Shown: one piece after another, positions 30,934 to 40,066 of the stretch | How positions within the stretch are numbered: the stretch's first letter is position 1 | Layout: every line of letters begins with the position of its first letter | NCBI GenBank assembly: GCA_023662705.1 | Contig: JAMPIM010000004.1 | Location: forward strand, 1 to 64,000 | Direction: 5' to 3' | From: Candidatus Gastranaerophilales bacterium | GTDB taxonomy: Bacteria; Cyanobacteriota; Vampirovibrionia; Gastranaerophilales; Gastranaerophilaceae | Length of the DNA: 64,000 nt | The notes under the pieces: model-generated | What the model was told of the DNA's origin: nothing | Databases searched by the model: none | Seen by the model: the letters and a program-made list of their open reading frames with translations, nothing else | Made by a program: the position numbers and the translations under genes

Positions 30934-31581
30934 ATGAATAACAATATAGAATTATTAGAAATAGGACTTAGTGCATTAAATTTTGGAACAATGCAAGATA
31001 TGCAAAATGCTCTTAAGTTAATTGTAAATAACTGTGGTGCTGAGGTTGGGTATGATGCATGTTCAAATATGTTAGGTCAAAATATGAGTATAATACCAAA
31101 TAGAGGCTTACCATCTGATAATAGAGATATAGAAATAAATTTAAAAGCTTATTGTGAAGCTTTATGGCGCCAAATACAAAGACAAAGTATGTGTAACCAT
31201 TTTGTGCCATATGATTCTATGAAAATCTTGTATGAAAAATCAGAATGTTTTAAGCCTGAATATATTTTATATTCAAGCGAATCGATTAGTTTTAAAGTTT
31301 CTGACTTTTTAGATGCTATAAAATATTGTTTGGATTTCGTTGATATAGTATTTGATATAGATACAGAACAGTATTCAAATTGCATAACAGCGTTAAAAGG
31401 TCTAGAGAAATTTTTGAATAATCAAGATAAAGATAGAAAAAATTTATTAAATGACTTGGGATATGCACTAGAGGTATTTAGTGCTGTTGCGAACCACTTT
31501 GAAACAGATGAAACTGTTAAAAAGGAAAATAAGATTGCTTCAATGATGGTAAGTTTATCAATAAAATTTTTAGCCGGATAA
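30934..31581 (+). CDS. Hypothetical protein in the defence region
   Basis: This is a 215-residue protein, apparently soluble and helical throughout. The first part reads LEIGLSALNFGTMQDMQNAL; later parts have FLDAIKYCLDFVDIVFDI. It has no recognised motif, signal peptide or membrane helix. An extended -10 promoter and AAGGAG precede ATG 30934. The gene stands alone between the small minus-strand proteins and the Eco57I-like gene (82 bp gap). AT-richness matches the neighbouring defence genes. Its position in a dense defence island makes it a candidate uncharacterised immunity or toxin gene, by association only. Confidence 0.65.
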   Translation: MNNNIELLEIGLSALNFGTMQDMQNALKLIVNNCGAEVGYDACSNMLGQNMSIIPNRGLPSDNRDIEINLKAYCEALWRQIQRQSMCNHFVPYDSMKILYEKSECFKPEYILYSSESISFKVSDFLDAIKYCLDFVDIVFDIDTEQYSNCITALKGLEKFLNNQDKDRKNLLNDLGYALEVFSAVANHFETDETVKKENKIASMMVSLSIKFLAG

Positions 31582-31671
31582 TTAAAATATCTAATCTTGC
31601 TTTGTGTTTAAGTTGTTTATATTTTTACAATAAGATACTAATTAATATTCATGGTATTATAATTGATAGAT

Positions 31672-34600
31672 ATGGATAAAAATGCTGCAAAAGAAAATTT
31701 AAAAAATTTAATCAGTGAATATGAAAAATTCATTAGCAATTCTGCACAAGATGAGATAAGTGAAGAAACCATTCGAGGATGGCTAAATAAATTTTTGGAA
31801 ATTTTTGATTGGGATGTGAGACAAACTAATGAGATACTACAAGAACGAAAATTAAAGGGGGCATATGCTCAAAGACTAAAAGATATTGAATCTGAGCATA
31901 ATAAGCCTGATTATACTTTTGTAAATGGGAAACATATAAAAACTTTTCTTGATGCAAAATCTTTAAAAGTAGATATTTTTAATGATAACGAAGTAGCATT
32001 TCAAATCCGTTCATATGGTTGGTCTGCCATGGTTCCTTGCGCATTTGTTTCTAATTTCTCCCAATTAGTTATATATGACTGTACATTTACTCCTAATATA
32101 CAACAAGATGCATCTTTAGGTACTAGGAAATTTACATACAAGGAATATTTAGATAACTTTGACTTTTTATATAACCATTTTAATAAGGAAAATGTATATA
32201 AAAACTGCCTTGAAATAATGTATAGTCCTAAAAAAATAGAGGGCACCCAAAATCTAGATAATAATTTTACAGAATTCTTATCTGAATTTAGATTTATATT
32301 AGCAGGTCAATTAATTAGACATAATAATACATTAATTAATAATATAAACTTATTAAACTTCATTGTTCAAATAATAATTGATAGAATAATTTTTATAAGA
32401 GTTTGTGAATCCAGAGGTTTTGAGCAAATTTTCACTTTAAAAAATTTTATTAAACATAAAGATGGTTTTTGGAATAAATTCAAGCATAGTTGTTATTTTG
32501 ATTTTTATGAACATTATGATGGCGCAATGTTCTCTTTGGATCATCTGTTAGATAATATTGAAATAGATAATCGTATTTTTGAAGATTTTATAAATAAATT
32601 ATACTATCCAAGCCCATATAAATTTAATGTAATACATCCCGATATTATTGCTAAAATATATGAGGGATTTTTATCAAAAGAATTAAAATATACAGATGGA
32701 ATAATCCAGGAGGATTTAAAACCAGATTATATAAAAACAAATGGCGTTATTCCGACACCTAGCTTTTTAGTGCAAACAGTGTGCAATGAAACAATTGATT
32801 TAGACAAGTTAACATCCGTTGAAGAATTATTTAAGGTAAAAATATTAGATCCATGTTGTGGGTCAGGAATATTTTTAATTAATTGTTTTGATATTTTATC
32901 AAAAAAACTTTTAGATATCATAAAAGTTAATCCAATGAGTGTTGATAAAGGTTGGTATGTAAAAACAACTAACTCCTATCAACTAACAATCAAAGCAAAA
33001 CAACAATTATTTATACAATGTATTCATGGTGTTGATTATGATGCAATGGCTGTAGAAGTAACAAAAATGTCATTAGCTTTAAAACTAATTGATATTGATA
33101 ATACTAGTTCCTTAGCAGAACTAGGTGCTTTTGGAAAACAAATATTAAAAAATATACATAAAAATATATTATTAGGAAATACTCTTGTTGATACGGACAT
33201 TGAACTTCCCATTGATGCTATTAATGAAATACGACCATTCGATATAAAACAGGGTTTTAAGGAAGTTTTTGAAATAAATAAGGGGTTTACATATATTATA
33301 GGGAATCCTCCGTATGTTGAAACAAAGCATTATAAAAACAATTATTCCCAGATGCATAAATATATAAAAGAACATTATAATAGTTATTCCGGGAAAGTTG
33401 ATTTAGCAGTTATTTTTATTGAAAGATGTAAATCATTATTATCAAATGCAGGCAGTCTTGGCTTTATAGTACAGAAACGATGGTTCAAGACAGATTATGG
33501 AATAAATATTCGTAATGCAATATATGATAAAATCATAAAAATACTTGATTTCGAAGCAACTGATTTATTTGAAGCTCGTATAACATATGTTGCAATTATC
33601 ATAATTCAAGCAAATTCAACTAACAAATTGAATTATGGTTTAATTAAAGGTAATAAAAATATAACAAAGGCATACTTAGAAAGTTCCTATAATAAAAAGC
33701 TTTCCTATGTTTTAATTAATAATAATGATTTTAAAGATCGAATTTGGTCATTTGCCCAAAAGGATTTGCTTAATATTTTAAATGATTCACGTACAAAATT
33801 TGGTACAATTGAAATTTCTAAAGGTATAGATATCTCCGTTGGAATACAACTTTTATGGAAAAAGTTATATCAATTTCATGATTGTAAAGTTAATTCAAAT
33901 ACGGTAACTGGAATCAACGGTCTTGGTGAATCTGTAGTATTAGAAAAAGATATCGTGAAACCTTTGATAAAAAATGATAGACTTTATTGTTTTAAAGAAC
34001 TAAATACTACAACATATTGTTTATTCCCGTATAAAAATGCAGTTGATAGGATTCCATTTAAGGAAATGCCGGACCTTGCTAAAAGATATTTAACCACGCA
34101 TGAAAAGTTGATAAAAGAAGAAGTGAAACATCGAGCCGGGGATTATTGGCATACATTTACCAGAGAAAACAATCATACATCATATAATAAAAATAAAATA
34201 ATTGTTCCTATGACTCATATAGATACAATTGCAACTTTTGTAAAGGCTAATTCAGGATACATGGATAATGCAAATGTATACTTTATAACATTAGACAATT
34301 CCGATTTAGGGTTTGCAAAAGCAACAACTGCAATATTGAATTCTACAATTTTTTCTGTTTTTGCAAAACTAGAGGCAAATCCACAGTCAGGCGGTTATTA
34401 CAAATTTAGTAAACAATTTTTAAATCCAGTACCATTACCTATTAAAAAATTGGAATACTCACCAGAGATAATAAAAACCCTGTCTGGCATTGTTGATGAA
34501 ATAAAAGATTTACAAACAAAATATATACAAAGTACGCCTGATGAAAAATTTATTTATAAACAAATATTAAATAAAAAATGGAAAAATTTAGATGAAGTGT

Positions 34601-34704
34601 GTTTTGAACTTTATGAGTTATCAGACCGAGAAAAAGCATTAATTATGAATGAAGGACGCACAACCGATCGTGTAGATTTGCTTAACCTGCAGGAGGGCAT
34701 GTGA
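31672..34704 (+). CDS. Type IIG/Eco57I-like restriction-methylation enzyme
   Basis: This 1,010-residue fused enzyme has an N-terminal nuclease-like part with KPDYTFVNGKHIKTFLDAKS (Asp80 and Asp94-x-Lys96), a PD-(D/E)XK layout. The centre is an adenine methyltransferase with motif I LDPCCGSGIFLI and motif IV IGNPPYVE. The C-terminal 300 residues resemble target-recognition regions (QSGGYYKFSKQFLNPVP is the usual TaqI-like ending). The length and the separate methyltransferase next to it resemble the Eco57I system. The frame opens with TTG at 31663, but ATG 31672 is taken. Its stop overlaps the next gene (ATGTGA). Recognition sequence unknown. Confidence 0.82.
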   Translation: MDKNAAKENLKNLISEYEKFISNSAQDEISEETIRGWLNKFLEIFDWDVRQTNEILQERKLKGAYAQRLKDIESEHNKPDYTFVNGKHIKTFLDAKSLKVDIFNDNEVAFQIRSYGWSAMVPCAFVSNFSQLVIYDCTFTPNIQQDASLGTRKFTYKEYLDNFDFLYNHFNKENVYKNCLEIMYSPKKIEGTQNLDNNFTEFLSEFRFILAGQLIRHNNTLINNINLLNFIVQIIIDRIIFIRVCESRGFEQIFTLKNFIKHKDGFWNKFKHSCYFDFYEHYDGAMFSLDHLLDNIEIDNRIFEDFINKLYYPSPYKFNVIHPDIIAKIYEGFLSKELKYTDGIIQEDLKPDYIKTNGVIPTPSFLVQTVCNETIDLDKLTSVEELFKVKILDPCCGSGIFLINCFDILSKKLLDIIKVNPMSVDKGWYVKTTNSYQLTIKAKQQLFIQCIHGVDYDAMAVEVTKMSLALKLIDIDNTSSLAELGAFGKQILKNIHKNILLGNTLVDTDIELPIDAINEIRPFDIKQGFKEVFEINKGFTYIIGNPPYVETKHYKNNYSQMHKYIKEHYNSYSGKVDLAVIFIERCKSLLSNAGSLGFIVQKRWFKTDYGINIRNAIYDKIIKILDFEATDLFEARITYVAIIIIQANSTNKLNYGLIKGNKNITKAYLESSYNKKLSYVLINNNDFKDRIWSFAQKDLLNILNDSRTKFGTIEISKGIDISVGIQLLWKKLYQFHDCKVNSNTVTGINGLGESVVLEKDIVKPLIKNDRLYCFKELNTTTYCLFPYKNAVDRIPFKEMPDLAKRYLTTHEKLIKEEVKHRAGDYWHTFTRENNHTSYNKNKIIVPMTHIDTIATFVKANSGYMDNANVYFITLDNSDLGFAKATTAILNSTIFSVFAKLEANPQSGGYYKFSKQFLNPVPLPIKKLEYSPEIIKTLSGIVDEIKDLQTKYIQSTPDEKFIYKQILNKKWKNLDEVCFELYELSDREKALIMNEGRTTDRVDLLNLQEGM

Positions 34705-36512
34705 AACAGTTTGTGAACAGAATTAAAAAGATAACTAATAATGTTGATACATGTGAGAAATGTATTATAAAGCTATTTTTAGATATTAATAATATAAATT
34801 ATAATAATTCAAAATTTTTTGTTTTATATTTTTCTAATATCGATAGCATAATATATAATAAGATCAAACAAATTTTTATATCTTTTAAAATTGAGCCATC
34901 AATATTAAGTTTAGTTGAAATATTTGAAATGCTTATTCCTGAAGATGAAAAAAAGAATAATGGTATTGTTTATACTCCTGATAGTGTTAAACAACTAATT
35001 ATCCATTATGTCATGGGCAAAAAAACAATTGGAAAGATTTGCGATCCGTCTTGTGGGTGTGGTTCATTTTTAATATCTTGTGCTATATATTTGCATAAAA
35101 CTTATCAAATTTCTTATAAAGAAGTTTTTGAATATTATATATATGGAATTGATATTTCTGAAAAGAGTATAATAAAAGCACAGATTTTATTTAGATTTAT
35201 AATGTTATTAAATAATGAAAATGATAACAATTGTAAATATAACTTAAAAATAAGTGATTCCTTAAACAAACAAAACAATCCATTTAAAAATATAAAATTC
35301 GATTATGTTGTTGGCAATCCTCCGTATGTGCGCTCAAAGAATATTGAAAATGCAGTCAAAAAAAATTTAAAAACTTGGAAAACATCTGAATCTGGAAATG
35401 TAGATTTATATATTCCTTTTTTTGAACTTGGTTTAAATTTATTAAAAACAAATGGAACTTTAGGATATATTACTCCTAATACATATTTACAAAGTGTTAA
35501 TGGGCGTGCTTTAAGGAATTATTTAAAGGATTCCAATTATCATATTAGAATTATTGATTATAAAGATAATAAAATATTTAAAAAAGCTACTAACTATACT
35601 GCTGTAACTATAATAAGTAAAGATTCTGCGCGATTTAAAATTACATATATGCCCATAAATAATATTGAAGAAACTGATAATTTACCTTATGTTAATTACG
35701 ACAATAGCAATTTTAAATACAACCAACCATGGAAAATGTGTGGCAGTAATTATCTTTCAACTATAAATATAATAAACCAAATGGAAAACAAACTAGGAAA
35801 ATATAAAATCAAAAATGGTTTAGCTACGCTAAAGAATGATATTTACTTTTTTACCCCAGTTTTAGAAGATGAACAATATTATTATAGAATATATAATAAT
35901 ACTCAATATAAAATAGAAAAATCTCTTTGTATTAATGTTGCAAAACCTAATATAATGAAAAATGAACTAGATTTACAGCAAAAAATGGAAAAAGCAATAT
36001 TTCCCTATATTTATATAGATAATCAATACCATATTATTGACGAGATAGACTTTATTAAAACATATCCAGAGGCATATAAATTCTTATTGTCAGTAAAAAA
36101 CATATTGCTTGAAAGAGACAAAGGTAAAGGCAAGTACGCTTCCTGGTACGCATATGGCAGAACACAAGGATTAAATAATCAAGGCAAAAAAATATTATTG
36201 CCATATATAGCTGATCGACCTATAGCTATCTTATCAAATGATAAGAATACTTTATTTTATTGTGGTTATGCTATTTTTGCCGACTCTGATAAAGATTTAG
36301 TTATTTTACAAAAAATATTAACTTCTGATATATTTTGGGATTACATAAAAAATACAAGCAAATCATATTCAAAAGGCTATAAAGCATTAGCTAAAAATTA
36401 TATTAAGGATTTTGGTATCCCTGTTTTAAATGAAGCTGATGAAAACTTTTTATTAACAACTAATAATAAAAATAAAATAAATGAATTTTTATATGCTAAA
36501 TATTCTGTATAA
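34701..36512 (+). CDS. N6-adenine DNA methyltransferase (Eco57I-like partner)
   Basis: This is a 603-residue enzyme. Motif I is KICDPSCGCGSFLISCA and motif IV VVGNPPYVRS, with YTPDSVKQLI before motif I as usual for N6-adenine methyltransferases. The start is GTG at 34701, in the ATGTGA overlap, with GGAGGG before it. It would protect the second strand or add the second half-site methylation beside the fused enzyme. It has no nuclease motif. With 31672-34704 it forms a complete-looking system. The stretch is very AT-rich. Confidence 0.82.
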   Translation: MKQFVNRIKKITNNVDTCEKCIIKLFLDINNINYNNSKFFVLYFSNIDSIIYNKIKQIFISFKIEPSILSLVEIFEMLIPEDEKKNNGIVYTPDSVKQLIIHYVMGKKTIGKICDPSCGCGSFLISCAIYLHKTYQISYKEVFEYYIYGIDISEKSIIKAQILFRFIMLLNNENDNNCKYNLKISDSLNKQNNPFKNIKFDYVVGNPPYVRSKNIENAVKKNLKTWKTSESGNVDLYIPFFELGLNLLKTNGTLGYITPNTYLQSVNGRALRNYLKDSNYHIRIIDYKDNKIFKKATNYTAVTIISKDSARFKITYMPINNIEETDNLPYVNYDNSNFKYNQPWKMCGSNYLSTINIINQMENKLGKYKIKNGLATLKNDIYFFTPVLEDEQYYYRIYNNTQYKIEKSLCINVAKPNIMKNELDLQQKMEKAIFPYIYIDNQYHIIDEIDFIKTYPEAYKFLLSVKNILLERDKGKGKYASWYAYGRTQGLNNQGKKILLPYIADRPIAILSNDKNTLFYCGYAIFADSDKDLVILQKILTSDIFWDYIKNTSKSYSKGYKALAKNYIKDFGIPVLNEADENFLLTTNNKNKINEFLYAKYSV

Positions 36513-36562
36513 ATCTCGTGCTGCCTAGCAATATTAAAATTAATAGACGTAACAATTTTATC

Positions 36563-36871
36563 TTATCGTGTATAACCTGCCAATTTGTAGTAAATATTAG
36601 GAATCGTCATATGTATCTTAACAGCTAGTTCTATAGTATCTCTGAAATCTTGCTGATGGTATTTTATTAATTCTGAATAAATATTCATATAAAAAGGTTC
36701 TAACATCTTAAAATATGCTTCAAATAAAGGTTTTAAAACAATGTAATCGCCTTGGATTTCTATAAATTCTTTAGATAGTTTTGTCCATTTATTGTATTGT
36801 TTAAGTTCATAAGTTTCGAAACTAACCTCCTTTTCTTTTGATAAACAAGGAAATGCAATTTTATAGTGCAT
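36563..36871 (-). CDS. Hypothetical protein, convergent with the methyltransferase gene
   Basis: This is a 102-residue protein starting MHYKIAFPCLSKEKEVSFET. The longer frame to 36925 adds a hydrophobic stretch and is less likely. The protein is aromatic-rich and helical (FEAYFKMLEPFYMNIYSELI). I recognise no family. Ribosome sites are weak for both starts, so confidence is limited. It lies between the Eco57I-like pair and hipBA and could be part of either or independent. Confidence 0.4.
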   Translation of the reverse strand: MHYKIAFPCLSKEKEVSFETYELKQYNKWTKLSKEFIEIQGDYIVLKPLFEAYFKMLEPFYMNIYSELIKYHQQDFRDTIELAVKIHMTIPNIYYKLAGYTR

Positions 36872-36958
36872 TTGATAATTTCTAAGGTCTTTTATAAAAA
36901 CAGAAATAAAAATACAACATATCATTCTAATGTTGTGTTTTTGTTTTAAAACGTTATG

Positions 36959-37017
36959 TAGATAATATATTAGCTATATCTTGATTTTTTTGTCAAAATA
37001 GTATAATATATTATCTA
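36959..37017 (+). promoter_or_regulatory. Candidate HipB operator and promoter of hipBA
   Basis: TAGATAATATATTA (36959-36972) is the exact complement of TAATATATTATCTA (37004-37017), a 14-bp inverted repeat with a 31-base spacer. A -10 TATAAT lies at 37002-37007, with TTGATT at 36981 as a weak -35. The right arm ends at the first base of the hipB ATG. Confidence 0.6.
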
Positions 37018-37295
37018 TGAATGAGTTTTTATTTAACCATAAATCGCCCAAGGATATTGCAGAAGTTTTAGTTGAAAAGATTAAGCAACATCGAAAATTG
37101 CTTAAAATTTCACAAGAGCAACTTGCGGCAAAATCTGGTGTTAGCCTGGGTTCTATTAAAAGGTTTGAATCAAAATATGAAATTTCACTAAATTCTCTGA
37201 TAAAAATCCTGATTGCTCTTAATTTAGAAAAGGATTTTGAGAATTTGTTCACGCATAAAACATATAATTCTATTGATGAGGTTATAAATGGATAA
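37017..37295 (+). CDS. hipB: HipB-like antitoxin / XRE-family regulator
   Basis: This is a 92-residue HTH protein. SQEQLAAKSGVSLGSIKRFE is a complete XRE helix-turn-helix. It would neutralise HipA and repress the operon through the inverted repeat around the start. It overlaps hipA by 8 bases. No ribosome site precedes the ATG: the -10 at 37002 would start the mRNA a few bases before it, so translation may be leaderless. An alternative is an unusual downstream start, but homology extends through the N-terminal region. Confidence 0.82.
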   Translation: MNEFLFNHKSPKDIAEVLVEKIKQHRKLLKISQEQLAAKSGVSLGSIKRFESKYEISLNSLIKILIALNLEKDFENLFTHKTYNSIDEVING

Positions 37296-38394
37296 CTATA
37301 AATATTTAAAAGTATTTTATAATGATATTTTAGTTGGTACTCTTGCTAAAACACCAGAAAGAGTTGTCGCATTTGAATATGATTCAGACTGGTTAAATAA
37401 AGGGTTTAGCATCTCGCCTTTTAGTTTACCACTCATAAAGAAAGTTTTTATTCCTAAGCTTGAGCCTTTTGATGGGTTATTTGGAGTTTTTAATGATAGT
37501 TTACCTGATGGTTGGGGAAGACTGCTCGTTGACAGGTTATTTCTAAAAAACAAAATAAATCCAGGTGAAATTGATAATCTTAATCGACTAGCAGTTGTTC
37601 AGAAAAGTGGCATGGGTGCTTTAACATATAAACCCGAACATAAATTTAAAACAGCAAATAATGTTTCAGATTATGATATTTTGGCTCAAGAATGTTCAAA
37701 AATTTTAGAATCGCAAAGTTCAGACAATTTAGATGAACTTTTTCAATTAGGCGGCTCATCTGGCGGAGCAAGACCTAAAATTTTAACTTCCATAAATAAT
37801 GAAGATTGGATAATTAAATTTCCGTCATCAATTGACCCTAAAGATATTGGAGAAAAAGAGTATCAATATTCATTATGCGCCAAAGATTGCGGAATTAATA
37901 TGACAGAAACCAAGCTTTTCCCATCAAAAATTTGTTCTGGTTACTTTGGAATAAAAAGGTTTGACCGTCAAAATAATACAAAAGTGCATATGGTATCAGT
38001 AAGCGGCTTATTAGAAACAAGTCATAGACTTCCTAATCTTGATTATAATTTATTAATGAAACTTACGCTTGAACTTACAAGGAATTATGAAGACATTGAA
38101 CAATTATATAGGTTAATGTGTTTCAACGTATTTGCTCACAATCGAGATGATCATTCAAAGAATTTTTCTTTCTTGTATGACGATAATAAAAAAGAATGGC
38201 ATCTGTCTCCTGCGTACGATTTAACTTATAGCTCTTCGTTAAATGGAGAACACGCAACAACAATAAATGGAGAAGGAAAAACCCCTTCTTTAGATGATAT
38301 TTTAACTACTGCAAAAAATATAGGACTAAAAGAAAAATTTGCAAAAGATATAGCATTAGACATTCAAGAAAAATGCAAAAAATTATTTGATTAA
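37288..38394 (+). CDS. hipA: HipA-family kinase toxin
   Basis: This 368-residue serine/threonine-type kinase has the HipA N-terminal lobe (FDGLFGVFNDSLPDGWGRLL), the P-loop-like SSGGARPKIL, EKEYQYSLCAKDCGINM, FGIKRFDR, and the catalytic FAHNRDDHSKNFSFL with the HNRDDHSKN active site and metal-binding SPAYDLTYS. E. coli HipA phosphorylates glutamyl-tRNA synthetase and stops translation; this shorter member has the same motifs. It follows hipB with an 8-bp overlap. All catalytic residues seem intact. Confidence 0.88.
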   Translation: MDNYKYLKVFYNDILVGTLAKTPERVVAFEYDSDWLNKGFSISPFSLPLIKKVFIPKLEPFDGLFGVFNDSLPDGWGRLLVDRLFLKNKINPGEIDNLNRLAVVQKSGMGALTYKPEHKFKTANNVSDYDILAQECSKILESQSSDNLDELFQLGGSSGGARPKILTSINNEDWIIKFPSSIDPKDIGEKEYQYSLCAKDCGINMTETKLFPSKICSGYFGIKRFDRQNNTKVHMVSVSGLLETSHRLPNLDYNLLMKLTLELTRNYEDIEQLYRLMCFNVFAHNRDDHSKNFSFLYDDNKKEWHLSPAYDLTYSSSLNGEHATTINGEGKTPSLDDILTTAKNIGLKEKFAKDIALDIQEKCKKLFD

Positions 38395-38523
38395 TTTTAT
38401 GTAAATCTTAATCTGAAAGTCAAATTAATCTTTATTCGACAGTTTCATTACATTTGGTGTTAAAAAAGTAACATAGGTTCCGTAAAAAATATGTTTCTGT
38501 TACCTTTAAATAGGAGGTCTGTT

Positions 38524-39528
38524 TTGAAATTACACTATTTTCAACGTTATCATTCAAAAGAAAACGTCGTTACAGCTAATACGATGTTGTTGCTATCCAG
38601 ATTATATTCTTATGATGCAAATAAATTCTATAGATTACTATCAAATTTTCTGCCAGAAGAATCTCTTGCAAATTTATCATTTAATTTGCAAGAAAATAAT
38701 GGGTGTAGTATTCCTGATGCAATCATTGAGCAACCAAGTTTTAAATTTGTTGTAGAAACAAAACTATATTCAAATTTTGAATCAGGACAACTTTTATGTC
38801 ATCTGAAGTCATTTAAAAATCAAGATTATAAAATTCTATTAACACTTGATCCTAAGTCTCTTGATAAAAATCTTGAAATAAATTTACATAATCAGATAAA
38901 TAAATACAATAAAGAAAATAGTACAAATATTATACATAAGCACTTAACGTTTAAACAACTTATCAATTTTGTACGAGATGAAATAAAAGACAGAGATTAC
39001 GATTTAAGGGTTGTTATTGATGATTATGAAGATTACTGTTATTTAGAAGGACTTATCCCAGATAGCTGGAAGAGGATGAGGGTTCAACTTGCTGGTACTA
39101 CATTTAAATTAAACAAAGAATTAAATTTATATTATGACAATGCAACAAGAGGCTTCTCCGACCATGAATACTTAGGTTTGTATAATCAAAAAGCAGTTCG
39201 AGCTATCGGTAAAATAAATACAATTGTAACGGCTGTATATGAAAATGAAAAACTGAAAGTGGAAGTTGAAAGTGGTAATATAACCGCAGGCATGGTAGAA
39301 AAAATTAAAACTGCCATAGAACAATCAAAAAATTTTGATTATGATCTTGTAAATTATAAACATCGTTATTTTTTTGTTGATAAATTTTATGAAACTGATT
39401 TTAAAAAAGTAACACCTTATGCTCCAATGGGGACAAGATTTTTTGACTTGTGTGATGTTTTACAAATTGATAATTTACCTGATGCAGAAAAAATTGCGAA
39501 GTTGTTGTGTAACAAAACATGGGAATAA
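38524..39528 (+). CDS. PD-(D/E)XK nuclease-like hypothetical protein
   Basis: This is a 334-residue protein. SIPDAIIEQPSFKFVVETKL has Asp followed about 15 residues later by E-x-K, the arrangement of a restriction-type nuclease. The rest (KILLTLDPKSLDKN and later) is not recognised. AGGAGG at 38512-38517 fits a TTG start at 38524; the in-frame ATG at 38491 is too far upstream. It stands alone after hipBA and may be an uncharacterised restriction or defence protein. Confidence 0.6.
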   Translation: MKLHYFQRYHSKENVVTANTMLLLSRLYSYDANKFYRLLSNFLPEESLANLSFNLQENNGCSIPDAIIEQPSFKFVVETKLYSNFESGQLLCHLKSFKNQDYKILLTLDPKSLDKNLEINLHNQINKYNKENSTNIIHKHLTFKQLINFVRDEIKDRDYDLRVVIDDYEDYCYLEGLIPDSWKRMRVQLAGTTFKLNKELNLYYDNATRGFSDHEYLGLYNQKAVRAIGKINTIVTAVYENEKLKVEVESGNITAGMVEKIKTAIEQSKNFDYDLVNYKHRYFFVDKFYETDFKKVTPYAPMGTRFFDLCDVLQIDNLPDAEKIAKLLCNKTWE

Positions 39529-39837
39529 TTATAGCAAAACCTTTCAGTATAGTTATTTACTTTTTTCCTTAGTATGTTCTTTGAGAAGCTTATAAACATA
39601 TCATTGAGTCGTTTTGCAAGCTCGGATAATATCTAACATACTTCTTTTGGTACCGTTTAGTTTCGTTTGAAAAATTTTCTAAATACTACAAATATTTTGC
39701 TTTTGTAATATCTGAAAAACAATGTTTTGCAGGTTTGAAGTGGCAGTTGTTGATATGTTTCCAATATGGATACATTGACTACACTTTTCTGGGTAGCAGG
39801 GTTAATGTGTGATAGGAGACAATTCTGTAAAACTCAA
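39529..39837. other. Non-coding stretch, no gene seen
   Basis: There are about 300 bases with many stops in all frames and no repeats that I can see. A possible ribosome site, GGAGAC (39815), leads into the remnant that follows. Confidence 0.5.
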
Positions 39838-40037
39838 ATGATTACTGGATTACAACCAAAGAACTTGCTGAAATTAAGGAAAAATGCGAAACGGTAACCC
39901 TAAAATCTGTCGGATTATCAGATGATATTGTAAGAAAATTTGAAGAAAAGATTTTAAGCATTAAAAAGTCTTTTTATATGATCTTATATACAAATTACAT
40001 TTATCCCACCTTAATGAGCGAGTTGAACACTTTTTGA
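39838..40037 (+). pseudogene. Remnant of a Mu-type DNA-binding (HTH) transposase N-terminus
   Basis: A frame two bases off the ATG at 39838 reads DYWITTKELAEIKEKCETVT... and runs about 65 codons to a stop at 40035. WITTKELAEI resembles the first HTH of MuA-type transposases, the domain missing from the transposase at 23.2 kb. A one-base loss after the ATG would explain why the ATG itself is out of frame. The fragment ends at the third 11-bp iteron array. Confidence 0.4.
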
Positions 40038-40050
40038 ACGGGGTTTGAAA
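40022..40050 (-). repeat. 11-bp iterons TTTGAAC, third array
   Basis: GTTGAAC, TTTGAAC and TTTGAAA begin at 40022, 40033 and 40044, exactly 11 bp apart. On the minus strand they share GTTCAAAA-x-GTGTTCAA with the array at 30537. They lie between the transposase remnant and the end of abiH. Confidence 0.6.
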
Positions 40051-40066
40051 TGGTCATAATTTAAAA

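Noticed and set aside
36974..37252. Antisense frame opposite hipB
   Set aside because: It is covered by the clear HTH gene on the plus strand and shows no domain.
24784..40050. The short repeated arrays as a CRISPR
   Set aside because: Units are 7-11 bp with no unique spacers, no cas genes, and one lies inside a coding frame.
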